Source: Lachnospiraceae bacterium UBA1760 (GTDB lineage Bacteria > Bacillota > Clostridia > Lachnospirales > Lachnospiraceae). From it: a stretch of DNA of 43,495 bases. The notes beneath the pieces are model-generated. The model worked only from the letters and a program-made list of their open reading frames with translations. It had not been told where the DNA came from and ran no database searches. A program made the position numbers and the translations under genes. The stretch spans positions 1 through 43,495 of the forward strand of contig DCHE01000034.1 of assembly GCA_002314775.1 (NCBI GenBank), in the 5' to 3' direction. This document shows positions 37,201-43,458 of this stretch, piece after piece; the first letter of the stretch is position 1, and each line of letters starts with the position of its first letter.

Positions 37201-37595
37201 TTAAGAAGATTAGCCTCTGTTCTATCTTCTGTGTAGAATTTCTGAATATCCTTTACTTTATTCTTAATTCTCTTCATCTCTTCGCTGTCTTCACTAGAAA
37301 AAAGAGTCCTCTTCTTGGCTGATTCTAACTGCGCTCCTAATCTGGAAGAACGGATTTCCTCGATCCTAAGCGCATTTTCACGAACCTGTTCATTTACCTT
37401 ATTTAGCCCGAACTTATTTAAGTCAAGGCTCTCGTTAGTCTTCGCTCCTTCTTTTTCTCTCATACCTGGTCTATATACTGGTTCATGAAGATTATTTTCA
37501 TTGATATTTAAATTGCTATCTATTTTTTCTGTCGTGTCGATAATACTCTCTTGTGACTTGAATATTAACTCTGTATCCTTTTCGCCCATTCCCAT
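31284..37595 (-). CDS. Giant coiled-coil protein with embedded UbiB/ABC1-type kinase domain
   Basis: About 2103 residues, no signal peptide, no clear membrane segment, very rich in Lys and Glu. Residues 1-450 are helical with no recognised domain; about 480-1010 is charged low-complexity coiled coil. A UbiB/ADCK-like kinase spans roughly 1240-1640: alanine-rich loop LGAASVGQAF (near 1338), ATP lysine in EVVVKILRP (near 1365), ELNLSIEARNVKLG, catalytic YHGDLHAGNIMV (near 1548) and metal-binding VIDFGNATQL (near 1567). All key catalytic residues appear intact; the KxGQ motif is degenerate (QKLLQ, near 1280). The C-terminal third is helical again. Start: ATG at 37595 (AAGGAG nine bases upstream); a TTG at 37622 and an ATG at 37604 are in frame. 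Function unknown; ordinary UbiB is about 500-560 residues and membrane-anchored. Confidence 0.8.
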   Translation of the reverse strand: MGMGEKDTELIFKSQESIIDTTEKIDSNLNINENNLHEPVYRPGMREKEGAKTNESLDLNKFGLNKVNEQVRENALRIEEIRSSRLGAQLESAKKRTLFSSEDSEEMKRIKNKVKDIQKFYTEDRTEANLLKYTESLEAAYLDAIAACQYYLKKKTTIFGNDRYKAVNSTMNKMLEELSTVTSFKLAQADMVEGDKSEFANASNIMYFMHLNNYIDDALRKKKDDKKYYNGRVVEEEKDHTRDAAKVNKFVEDLNKTPKLIAGLFAGMVKPSELVKELGEDGKNIAFAAAELVKKFDKNKAHTEYINTTNFGYKDGIARSFEGSKNKIQHTTMAIMQEKDGTVSLRIIGNKEDSKILELKDLNIEMLRSNIVGDIMDNEKVFGEAFTNKELSFIKDEKFDDNIAKRDAAIDLIVRRFKLDRLAYGQVFRNLKTDKLISFATRMIDGEKCTLSDFQKENHIMEYEGKVSIFEYKTVSYADKMKEIKAKEKKKVDLKELPDIAKDIFMNDDEDEDAKKLESDDDNINLEGMKENDQNEDNILDNEKDFAEDFEIIDTVKEEEGHINTSEIMEKVERSKKDAGEILTKVVHKEQNKKEKKKREEFVVEEEKEELTEEEIKNEEAMKLQLEEEEKAKKEEAKKEEEEYKNLTEWNEKEKALQNLVGELFFSEDSVLADNLTKKAENHKYTEAQKKNLDDETLMRAERVKNVLVNNSRAIAEILKDETLLQKFVNRLALPEEFSKDTIQEAIKGLVDELGEMKEVVEKQNVVLLSIGISQRIIQNSEKKAEKFAALDRAIDEMVEKGTKSIQEKMTGMIDEVLNSKNNEKEKEEENAKKYAKEYAQLRKEAEAEIDKEIKDKEKAEENIIDTSVNKINDLDEINEERQKRVDELFEKKKKEFIFEKEDKEKFDEFKKTHAGNIREVEDKAEVEATKEWKKNVVNAINDGTFKNDPSIIMHMKKGKLGALINRDVSKNPVKPEEIDNEVQVQLKSAVPMVMAQMGLIAMQEKKNPGEADAFAEKYYIDSMKSDYKKKAVDKYYQEEKKRLSAQSKDEKLFDSVIPPNETVDQKNERERGVLNRIANDSMSGDSGQGLFIKNVLKEYFTSVDTMDKRSMFGFAIKSIKPIPKTKKYAKLEKESERKYEEALENSKRMKEDYEEKLEQYNKELKEYHDKLNEYQDELKNGPKKEEGLFAGLFGKNFNSFFGMANKVEKKEETAEERAVRISGEIEKLKKPSKPVAPKEMEKPKREVIFPEKFEKKYMDEQMGEFVGGIFKGAGPLFQKLLQGLPVNKDTNPILRRALDDVKSNLLPIPKAIVDAQLLDMVNKSKGAIERIEIVNSLGAASVGQAFLCKLYGPNLEKEGKEVVVKILRPDAQNRMNREKKIMLRCAGKTNEGMVATYLGQLARIEEELNLSIEARNVKLGSVYDKSRNKDGSYDHVESMKLCNLVEPTEDYMVIEKSEGVTVDKYIKDMDQKLKDCLTPFIVEINGVKSFEKDYKGYNIKVDAENTAKHTNTVHEINKMIEDAKKRQRYLITLSEKWVEEGLFTSGFYHGDLHAGNIMVSENNATVIDFGNATQLSDKDKLQITRMMISAGMNDVDEFMNAYKNLMTNTESMNAKYQEVKPKFKALLTKILNLSNMESTGERIAVSLLKAQELGLELPSAIQNFSSCQIRLANTINSMNEMISELERARTQLAKEKSDSGVNSTNYYKATREGILTNYYEAYNDNLDALYPDEYVDTQKNYLLRNTYFAGVDVRDVGGVKQYKEAEEENKKTKELFFKDIDCLAEDRKNFEAKMKTSQYSEHGGEVIGKFLEETRKVKKPGDAYTVDYLNAMRHARSVRREFEAYLKDVVATKTAQNAPIPAGYNEALELIKKISAKETSKKETPSVDEIQSLMSKYNEIMGTTSVEEDMKAYWNKLEDDKNKLSENEKTELKEKIWSKYKRKLNLTPPDNIVSERYSLSNTKQRLYGMNKTTFKKEMKAYLKDDEYGAELEELSSKYFELTKEQKKAREKDVDKANEISALIDKEQYVPKMRQLIALISLKLMNGIYDEKNKIMDSKSSAAGEPENFLNVMGNVMRNNVKKTVGRMGLTWAWKHSKQISEL

Positions 37596-37783
37596 AGTAC
37601 TCATCTCCTTTTCGTTGTCCAATCAACAAGTTTTATTTTAACCTGCAAACTCACTCTTTTTACCTGCTTTTTATCTTAGTCCCGCTTCCTCTTTATTCCA
37701 GGGGACACTATCCTTTTTTACTTTTATAATTCTATTATAAATGCTTTGTGTCACAAAAGTGTGCCACTTTTTACTAACTTCAT

Positions 37784-37789
37784 ATTATA
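37784..37789 (-). promoter_or_regulatory. Extended -10 promoter of the UbiB-like giant gene
   Basis: On the minus strand TGCTATAAT gives a consensus -10 with the TGn extension; no good -35 is present 16-18 bases upstream. Transcription would start near 37777, leaving a leader of about 180 bases before the start codon. The leader holds a GTCCC/GGGAC inverted repeat near 37679-37710. Confidence 0.55.
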
Positions 37790-37831
37790 GCATACTTTGA
37801 CTTTTCCACAAAATGCTTTGATTATTTTTTG

Positions 37832-37919
37832 GGCGAGAAATTAATACTCCGTATATCATCTCGCCAGACTTGGCTCTTTGTATACACAAAGAGGATATGA
37901 CCTTTGCCATATCCTCTTT
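37832..37919 (-). terminator. Cluster of overlapping hairpins after the DUF624 gene
   Basis: Three inverted repeats lie behind the DUF624 stop. AAAGAGGATATG (37888-37899) pairs with CATATCCTCTTT (37908-37919), a perfect 12-bp stem. CTCTTTGT (37874-37881) pairs with ACAAAGAG (37886-37893) and shares bases with the first. GGCGAGA (37832-37838) pairs with TCTCGCC (37859-37865). None has a minus-strand U-run, though the first is followed by TTTT on the plus strand. It probably ends the ABC operon. Confidence 0.6.
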
Positions 37920-37941
37920 TAGTCTTGAGTTTATTCAATTC

Positions 37942-38571
37942 CTAAGCTGCACCATCAGTATTAGTGTCAACCATCATCTTTTTAAATATTCCATCAGCAA
38001 CCGAGCTTATTGTCATCATAATCACAACCGGACCTACGATAATACCTATAACCATAGTAGTAAGATTCCAGATAAAGAAACATACTTCTATTGCAACAAG
38101 CACAACTAAAGCGAAGGACCTTACGAAAAACTTCATTGAAAGTCTAAATGAATTTCTGAGTATCATAGGTGTTTTATTCACAAATTTCGCTGCCTGTGGA
38201 AAGGCATATAGAATTGAAAATGTAAAGAAGAAGGTTGTGAGTATTCCTATAATTGGCAAAAATATTGATGGATCTTCAAGCACTCTCATCAGCTGAAAGT
38301 CCATAAAGAGTACATATCCGCAAACTGCACATATTAGTTCGAGCAAAAAGCCCTGCTTAAGATTCCCCTTCATCGCCTTAAAGAACTGCTTTGCTACATA
38401 GCCCTCTGTTCCATCAACCATTTTTAGTGTCACCTCGTAGGCACTTATGGTTGCAGCTCCTATTGTCACAATAGGAATGCAGCAGATAAGCCAGCAGAAG
38501 TTTAAAACCACCATATTGGTGAAGCCTGACATTGCCTTATATAATGGTCCATCGATACTTACTAATTTCAC
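37942..38571 (-). CDS. DUF624 / YesL-like membrane protein
   Basis: About 209 residues with four to five hydrophobic segments and the family opening GPLYKAMSGFTNMVVLNFCWLICCIPIVTIGAATISAYEV. YesL/DUF624 proteins are regularly encoded with LplB/LplC-type sugar importers and YesM/YesN sensors in Firmicutes, but their role is unknown. I place the start at a GTG at 38571, preceded by AGGAGAGGTGAG; the open frame runs up to 38634 but would read through the terminator hairpin at 38608-38638. It is the last gene of the importer cluster, separated from the solute-binding protein gene by that hairpin, so its expression probably depends on partial read-through. Confidence 0.85.
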   Translation of the reverse strand: MKLVSIDGPLYKAMSGFTNMVVLNFCWLICCIPIVTIGAATISAYEVTLKMVDGTEGYVAKQFFKAMKGNLKQGFLLELICAVCGYVLFMDFQLMRVLEDPSIFLPIIGILTTFFFTFSILYAFPQAAKFVNKTPMILRNSFRLSMKFFVRSFALVVLVAIEVCFFIWNLTTMVIGIIVGPVVIMMTISSVADGIFKKMMVDTNTDGAA

Positions 38572-38607
38572 GTTTCTCACCTCTCCTAAAGTAAAAGTTA
38601 GAATTAT

Positions 38608-38638
38608 AAAAGTGCCAGTCATATTAACTGGCACTTTA
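38608..38638 (-). terminator. Terminator after the solute-binding protein gene
   Basis: AAAGTGCCAGT (38609-38619) and ACTGGCACTTT (38627-38637) form a perfect 11-bp stem with a 7-base loop. On the minus strand the stem runs into TTTTATAATT. It lies about 70 bases behind the solute-binding protein stop and directly before the DUF624 ribosome site. Confidence 0.8.
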
Positions 38639-38708
38639 AAGTTTATACTATATTCGGTTTAAATGCTATACCATAAATATAGCTTTTTTTACGTGAAATT
38701 TTAGAGGA

Positions 38709-40451
38709 TTAGTTTCCTACTGCATCCTCAGCTGCCTTACGGTTAGCTGCCTCTGTATTTGACCACTCCCAGCACTTCTTATATCCGTAAGAGTTTGCCT
38801 TACCAATCATCTCTGCAACAATCTTATCATACTCTTCATCTGTTGAAGCGTAGATTGCCTTCCAGCTGTAATCAGTAATACACTTTGTAACCTGAGCCCA
38901 GGTTGTCTTTAACTCATCTGACTTCTTAGGAATTACATATGCTGAACCTGGAGATACAACATACTTGCCCTTTAACATATAGTCATTGATTGTTGTACAG
39001 CCTGTCTTATCTCTCCAATCCTGGTCAATTGCATTTATAGCCTCTGTCTGATTTGACTTCCACTGCTCATCGTTGTAGGTCTCGCCATTTGAATCTGGGT
39101 TAGATGCATCGAGTGACCATGTAATACAGTTAATCTGAAGCTGTCCATCCTTAAATGTTCCTGTGTATCCGCCTGCTCCAGCTAAGTCTGTCTGTCCGTC
39201 TGCATTTGTCTTCTTACCAAGCTCTGTGAAGTATGTATTACCATCCTCATCGTAATCCCAGGTTACTCCCTTAGGACCATACTCAAACTGCATTCTTCCT
39301 TCTGGTGTAGCTAAGTAGTTGATGATTTCCATAGCAACCTCTGGATACTCAGACTTTGAACCGATTGCCCAGTAAGCATTGCTACCAAGTACGTTAAGAC
39401 CATAAACGATAGGTGAAGCATCTGAAGGTGTAAGTGACTTCATCATCTTACCCTGTGACATATGATCCTCTGTGTTATATGCAAGATATCCTGCGTAGTT
39501 GAAGATTGAGAAGAATGTACCACCCTTCTTAATCTTTTCATATGCTGTATCATAAGTAGCTGTCATTGAGTCTGGATCAAGAAGATCATTCTGATAAAGC
39601 TTGTTGTAGAACTTTAACATATCAAGATATGGGCTGTCCTTATCAAGCGCTCCGTGGAAGGAACCATCTGTTGGATTGTAAAGACCTACACCAAACTCAT
39701 CCCAGCCATAGAAGGCTGTTACTGTAGACTTAACATACATCATCATATCTCCGTCCCAGTCTGGCCAGAGTGAAACTGCGTATGTTGGGTTTCCTGCATC
39801 ATCTGTAGGCTCAATCTGCTTCATCTGCTTAAATACCTCTACAAGGTCGTCCATTGTCTTAACCTCTGGGTAACCAAGCTTTGCATAAAGATCCCATCTG
39901 ATATCCCATGTATAGAAGAATGACTGAAGATCCTCACTGCTTGTAGCAACCTCATATCCAAGTCCATAAATCTTGTTATCTGCAAACATACTTCTGTTCT
40001 TCTCAAGTGCGTATGGCATCTTCTCCTTGATATATGCACCATTTTCTGCAAGAAGGTCATCCTCCTCCCAGTCCATAAGAAGTCCTGCCTCTGCTGCCTG
40101 GATGAAATCCTGCTCTGAACCGAATACTACGATATCACCCATGTTTCCAGATTCCATTCTTGTATCAAATACACCGTCTGCATCTGGAACAATATTTAAT
40201 GTTACATTGAATTTTTCTTTTAATAACTGTGCTGACCAGCCCATCTGCTCGCCCTGATAGTTTGCTCTCTGGCTATATACTGTAAGTGTAACTGGCTCTC
40301 TGTCACTTGCTCCAGAATTTCCGCTTTCTGTACCAGTCGCATTGCCCTGACTAGTATTGTCTGCACCCTTGCCACAGCCTGCAAGCGAACCGATTACTGT
40401 TGCTGCTGCAATTCCTGTTGCAAGAGCTTTTCTTAAAGTTCTCTTCTTCAT
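38709..40451 (-). CDS. Extracellular carbohydrate-binding lipoprotein of an ABC importer
   Basis: A 580-residue solute-binding protein of the carbohydrate family 1 / LipO (LplA) type. The signal peptide ends in the lipobox SLAGC with the lipidated Cys at residue 26, followed by a Gly/Ser/Asn linker (GADNTSQGNATGTESGNSG). Large size and regions such as LYAKLGYPEVKTMDDLVEVFKQMK and AMEIINYLATPEGRMQFEYG are typical of oligosaccharide binders that partner LplB/LplC permeases. It would capture an oligosaccharide outside the membrane. ATG at 40451 with AGGAGGG. A strong hairpin just upstream (40484-40506) may raise its transcript level relative to the permeases, as is common for binding proteins. 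The ligand cannot be read from sequence; a plant-glycan oligosaccharide would fit the neighbourhood. Confidence 0.9.
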   Translation of the reverse strand: MKKRTLRKALATGIAAATVIGSLAGCGKGADNTSQGNATGTESGNSGASDREPVTLTVYSQRANYQGEQMGWSAQLLKEKFNVTLNIVPDADGVFDTRMESGNMGDIVVFGSEQDFIQAAEAGLLMDWEEDDLLAENGAYIKEKMPYALEKNRSMFADNKIYGLGYEVATSSEDLQSFFYTWDIRWDLYAKLGYPEVKTMDDLVEVFKQMKQIEPTDDAGNPTYAVSLWPDWDGDMMMYVKSTVTAFYGWDEFGVGLYNPTDGSFHGALDKDSPYLDMLKFYNKLYQNDLLDPDSMTATYDTAYEKIKKGGTFFSIFNYAGYLAYNTEDHMSQGKMMKSLTPSDASPIVYGLNVLGSNAYWAIGSKSEYPEVAMEIINYLATPEGRMQFEYGPKGVTWDYDEDGNTYFTELGKKTNADGQTDLAGAGGYTGTFKDGQLQINCITWSLDASNPDSNGETYNDEQWKSNQTEAINAIDQDWRDKTGCTTINDYMLKGKYVVSPGSAYVIPKKSDELKTTWAQVTKCITDYSWKAIYASTDEEYDKIVAEMIGKANSYGYKKCWEWSNTEAANRKAAEDAVGN

Positions 40452-40483
40452 AATTAACCCTCCTAGAATTGTTTCTTCTCTAG

Positions 40484-40506
40484 TCCCCAGAGCGAGGCTC
40501 TGGGGA
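40484..40506 (-). other. Intra-operon hairpin before the solute-binding protein gene
   Basis: TCCCCAGAGC (40484-40493) and GCTCTGGGGA (40497-40506) form a perfect 10-bp stem with a GAG centre, between the LplC-like permease stop and the binding-protein ribosome site. It has no U-run on the minus strand, so it more likely stabilises or processes the mRNA than terminates it. Confidence 0.65.
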
Positions 40507-40525
40507 TTTAATAATATTTTCTTAA

Positions 40526-41632
40526 TTAACCCTTAACGGCTCCAAGCATAATACCTTCCTCAAAGTATCTCTGCATAAATGGATATACAAGAAGAATAGG
40601 TATAATTGAAACCATTGAAATTGTGTACTTAATAATCTTACCGTTCATCGCATAATCAAGTGCCGCATTGCTTCCACTTCCTGCTGAGTTCATAACCGCT
40701 CCAAGGTTTGATGAGCTGTTAAGATAAATATACAGTCTGTGCTGAAGTGTGTAAAGGCTTGGGTTATTCTGCATAAGAATAAGCGAATCCTGGAATGAGT
40801 TCCAGTTTCCAACCGCACCAAATATTGCAATTGTTGCAAGAATAGGTTTACTTAGTGGCCAGATGATTGACCAGAATACCTTCATGTAGCTTGCACCATC
40901 GATAAAGGCTGACTCCTCAAGCTCTGCAGGTATTGACTCAATATAGGTCTTAACAAGAATAATATTGTATGGAGCAACAATACCAGGAATGATATATGCT
41001 GCAAATTTATTTGTAAGACCGAGCATAGACATATTCAAATACCAAGGAATAAGTCCTGCGTTAAAGTACATTGTAATAACAAGGAAACGATAGAAGAATT
41101 TCTTTCCCCACATCTCGTTCTTTGTAACAAGGTAACCAACAAATCCTGATGCAACAACCATGAGTGCTGTACCAAGAACTGTTCTTGAAACTGATACAAT
41201 AAGTGAATTTCCTAAGTCATTTACATTCTTTAAGGAAATGTAGTTCTGGATATTTATTCCTCTTGGTATGAAGTGAATCATACCCTTACTAACTAAGCTT
41301 GCATCAGAAATTGTATTGATGAAGAGGTAGTAAAATGGGAACAGACATGAAAGTGTGAATATGATAAAGAATGCATAATCGAAAATGTAGAATGCAATAT
41401 CTCCACCAGAAAGCTTCATGTTTCTTTTCTTTGGATGAATGGTGATTGTCTTTCCATCATCTGTTGTTATATCGAAGGATTTTGACTGTTTTTTCTGTCT
41501 TGCTTCCTCCTCCTTCTCACGCTGTCTCTGAGCCTTAATGCTCTCCTTATAGGCAGCCTTCTCGTCAGCCACTCTATCTGCTACTGACTTCTCTTGTCCG
41601 AGGTCCATGTTTTCATCTAAATTATTACTCAT
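40526..41632 (-). CDS. Carbohydrate ABC transporter permease, LplC/YtcP type
   Basis: Inner permease subunit of about 368 residues. A charged cytoplasmic N-terminus (about 1-75, with AAYKESIKAQRQREKEEEAR) is longer than usual. Six membrane segments follow. The EAA loop that contacts the ATPase is visible as ELEESAFIDGASYMKVFWSIIWPLSKP, and the C-terminus MQRYFEEGIMLGAVKG is diagnostic of this subfamily. The ATG at 41632 has AAGGAGG seven bases upstream; an adjacent in-frame GTG at 41635 is too close. It starts 12 bases after the first permease ends, so the two are translationally close partners. No ATPase gene is in the operon; a shared MsmK-type ATPase is presumed. Confidence 0.92.
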   Translation of the reverse strand: MSNNLDENMDLGQEKSVADRVADEKAAYKESIKAQRQREKEEEARQKKQSKSFDITTDDGKTITIHPKKRNMKLSGGDIAFYIFDYAFFIIFTLSCLFPFYYLFINTISDASLVSKGMIHFIPRGINIQNYISLKNVNDLGNSLIVSVSRTVLGTALMVVASGFVGYLVTKNEMWGKKFFYRFLVITMYFNAGLIPWYLNMSMLGLTNKFAAYIIPGIVAPYNIILVKTYIESIPAELEESAFIDGASYMKVFWSIIWPLSKPILATIAIFGAVGNWNSFQDSLILMQNNPSLYTLQHRLYIYLNSSSNLGAVMNSAGSGSNAALDYAMNGKIIKYTISMVSIIPILLVYPFMQRYFEEGIMLGAVKG

Positions 41633-41644
41633 CACTTCACCTCC

Positions 41645-43126
41645 TTATACAATACTATTTCCACGTGTCAGCTTAGATATACTGTTTGCAAGGAAGAGGA
41701 GAATTACGCTGACAATCGATTTCGTCATACCGATAACCGTTGAAAGTGGAATACTACCGCCTGCGATACCTAAGTTGTAAACGTAAAGATCAAGTACCTC
41801 CATTGATGAAGTGTTTGACGCATTTGAGAATACGAGATACTGATCAAGTCCATTTGAAAGCATACCAGCTACTGATAAGAGAAGCATAACCATGTAGGTT
41901 GGCATAAGTCCCGGAATTGTTACATTCCAGATTCTCTGAAATCTTCCTGCACCGTCTACTGTTGCTGCCTCGTAAAGCTGTTTGTCGATTCCGGCGATAC
42001 CTGCGATGTAAATGATTGCTCCCCAGCCTACGCCCTTCCAGGTTCCCCAGGCAAGCATCTTTAACCAGGTGTGGTTGTCGCCCATCATGTAGTTTGTTCC
42101 TGACTCAATCCAGCCCATTGACTGAGCAAATGTATTGATGAAACCGTCTGTTGAGAAAATTGCAAGTGCAATTGTGTAAACAAGAATCCAGCTTATGAAG
42201 TTTGGAATTGTTGTAAATGTCTGAACGAATCTTTTGAACTTTGTGCTCTTTATTTCTGTAAGGAAAATTGCAAATGCAAGTGGTAACCAGCTTGTTGCAA
42301 TTCCAAGTCCACTCATTGCAAGAGTATTTCTAAGTACTCTTACGATATCTCTTCTTGTTGCTTCGTTCTCGAAAAGATATGTGAACCATTTGAAGCCTAC
42401 AAAGTTTTCGCTTGTAAGCGAATCACCTGCTCTGTAATCGAAGAATGCGTATCTCCAGCCCCAAAGTGGAAGGTAGCAGAATACAAATGCAAGTAATAAG
42501 AATGGAAGGAACATAAGGAAAAGCTTGAATCTTGTTTCCATCTCAAACTTGTCTTCCTTTGCTGCCTTTGGTACAACGAATAATTCAATAATTGCAAGTA
42601 CAAGTACAAGGGCAAGTGAAATACCGAAGATTAACATTCCCTGTGGGAAGCTTGGTTCAACCTTCTTTGGCTTTGGTGAGTTAACCATCATCTGGTAGCT
42701 CTTATAAATTACTCCAAGTCCGCCAAGTCCAACTATTGCTCCAGCGATTGTTGAGTAAATAGATACTCTCTTCATCTTGATATTACCGAGTGACATACAG
42801 GTTCCTGCTGATGCTACTATAATACCAACAAGTGTGATAAGTGATCCAACTAAAAGTACCTTAAATGCACTCTCTGAAACCCAGCCCACTCTGAATGCTC
42901 GTCCTGTGTCGGCTGTCAAGCTTGAATAAGAGATCGCTGATGTAAAAAGCGATAAGTTCTTATTAATAAGTCCACATACCTTAGCAGGGCTCGCTGATGG
43001 AATGAATACCAAAAAGAATGCTACAAGCGTTACAATTCTTTGCACATAGAAAAGTGGAGCTGCAACTTCCCTTTGGGCTTTTTTCTTCTCTGGCAGTGCC
43101 ACAGAAGTAACTGTTTGTTCCTCCAT
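41645..43126 (-). CDS. Carbohydrate ABC transporter permease, LplB type, with N-terminal membrane extension
   Basis: The C-terminal ~290 residues are a normal LplB/YtcC-type permease: FLMFLPFLLLAFVFCYLPLWGWRYAFFDY, VGFKWFTYLFEN and the EAA loop LYEAATVDGAGRFQRIWNVTIPGLMP. In front of it lie about 195 extra residues with roughly four membrane segments (about 28-48, 85-112, 120-142, 160-187), giving 493 residues where about 300 is usual. The extension resembles a small integral-membrane domain with GxxG-rich helices and has no identity I can name. ATG at 43126 follows AGGAGG. It is the first gene of the importer operon. Upstream lies a hairpin (43144-43175) and the second inverted-repeat element. 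Confidence 0.88.
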   Translation of the reverse strand: MEEQTVTSVALPEKKKAQREVAAPLFYVQRIVTLVAFFLVFIPSASPAKVCGLINKNLSLFTSAISYSSLTADTGRAFRVGWVSESAFKVLLVGSLITLVGIIVASAGTCMSLGNIKMKRVSIYSTIAGAIVGLGGLGVIYKSYQMMVNSPKPKKVEPSFPQGMLIFGISLALVLVLAIIELFVVPKAAKEDKFEMETRFKLFLMFLPFLLLAFVFCYLPLWGWRYAFFDYRAGDSLTSENFVGFKWFTYLFENEATRRDIVRVLRNTLAMSGLGIATSWLPLAFAIFLTEIKSTKFKRFVQTFTTIPNFISWILVYTIALAIFSTDGFINTFAQSMGWIESGTNYMMGDNHTWLKMLAWGTWKGVGWGAIIYIAGIAGIDKQLYEAATVDGAGRFQRIWNVTIPGLMPTYMVMLLLSVAGMLSNGLDQYLVFSNASNTSSMEVLDLYVYNLGIAGGSIPLSTVIGMTKSIVSVILLFLANSISKLTRGNSIV

Positions 43127-43143
43127 AAAAACCTCCTAACTTC

Positions 43144-43175
43144 GTGACATGTTTTTTTCGTGCATACATGTCATC
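43144..43175 (-). promoter_or_regulatory. Inverted repeat in the leader of the ABC importer operon
   Basis: TGACATG and CATGTCA flank about 17 bases just upstream of the first permease's ribosome site. It could be an operator or a leader hairpin. A TTGACA lies at about 43208-43213 on the minus strand but has no well-spaced -10, so the promoter itself is not settled. Confidence 0.35.
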
Positions 43176-43274
43176 ACATTTTTAACTGTCTTTAGTATAT
43201 CGGTAAATGTCAACAAATAATACACGAATTACTTGATATTATTACTATAAAAATGTGACTTACGGCGAAGTGAC

Positions 43275-43458
43275 GATATCATATGCTACGAGAAGGGATA
43301 TGTCACTGTCAGGCACGCTCCCGCTACCTTCAGCTCGCAGCGGACACTAAGTTCGCGTTCCGCTCACTAAGTGCCGGCGGCTTCAGAGTACCTGAACGGG
43401 GTACATCCAATCCGTTTTTTGCGCCCAACCCCCTTGAACGTTGTTGACATATGATATC
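43275..43458. repeat. Large inverted-repeat element, copy 2
   Basis: The core at 43310-43394 matches the 9.6-kb element: CAGGCACGCTCCCGCTA, an imperfect CCGCT/AGCGG stem, ACTAAGTTCGC, CCGCTCACTAAGT and a TACCTG end. Most of its length aligns with few substitutions; copy 1 has an extra ~27 bases in the middle. The outer arms GATATCATATG (43275-43285) and CATATGATATC (43448-43458) are perfectly complementary, but unrelated to the arms of copy 1. The right arm holds about 37 unpaired bases. The element lies upstream of the importer operon. Confidence 0.8.

Noticed and set aside
31284..37595. Ubiquinone biosynthesis role for the UbiB-like domain
   Set aside because: The protein is four times the usual length, lacks the C-terminal membrane helices, and the organism looks like a strict anaerobe with no quinone genes nearby.
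38572..38634. Upstream start for the DUF624 protein at 38634
   Set aside because: The added codons would lie in the terminator stem-loop, and the GTG at 38571 has a strong ribosome binding site and begins the family-typical sequence.
43200..43260. Complete sigma-A promoter for the importer operon
   Set aside because: A TTGACA is present on the minus strand, but the only TATACT is 8 bases away, so spacing is wrong; left unsettled.
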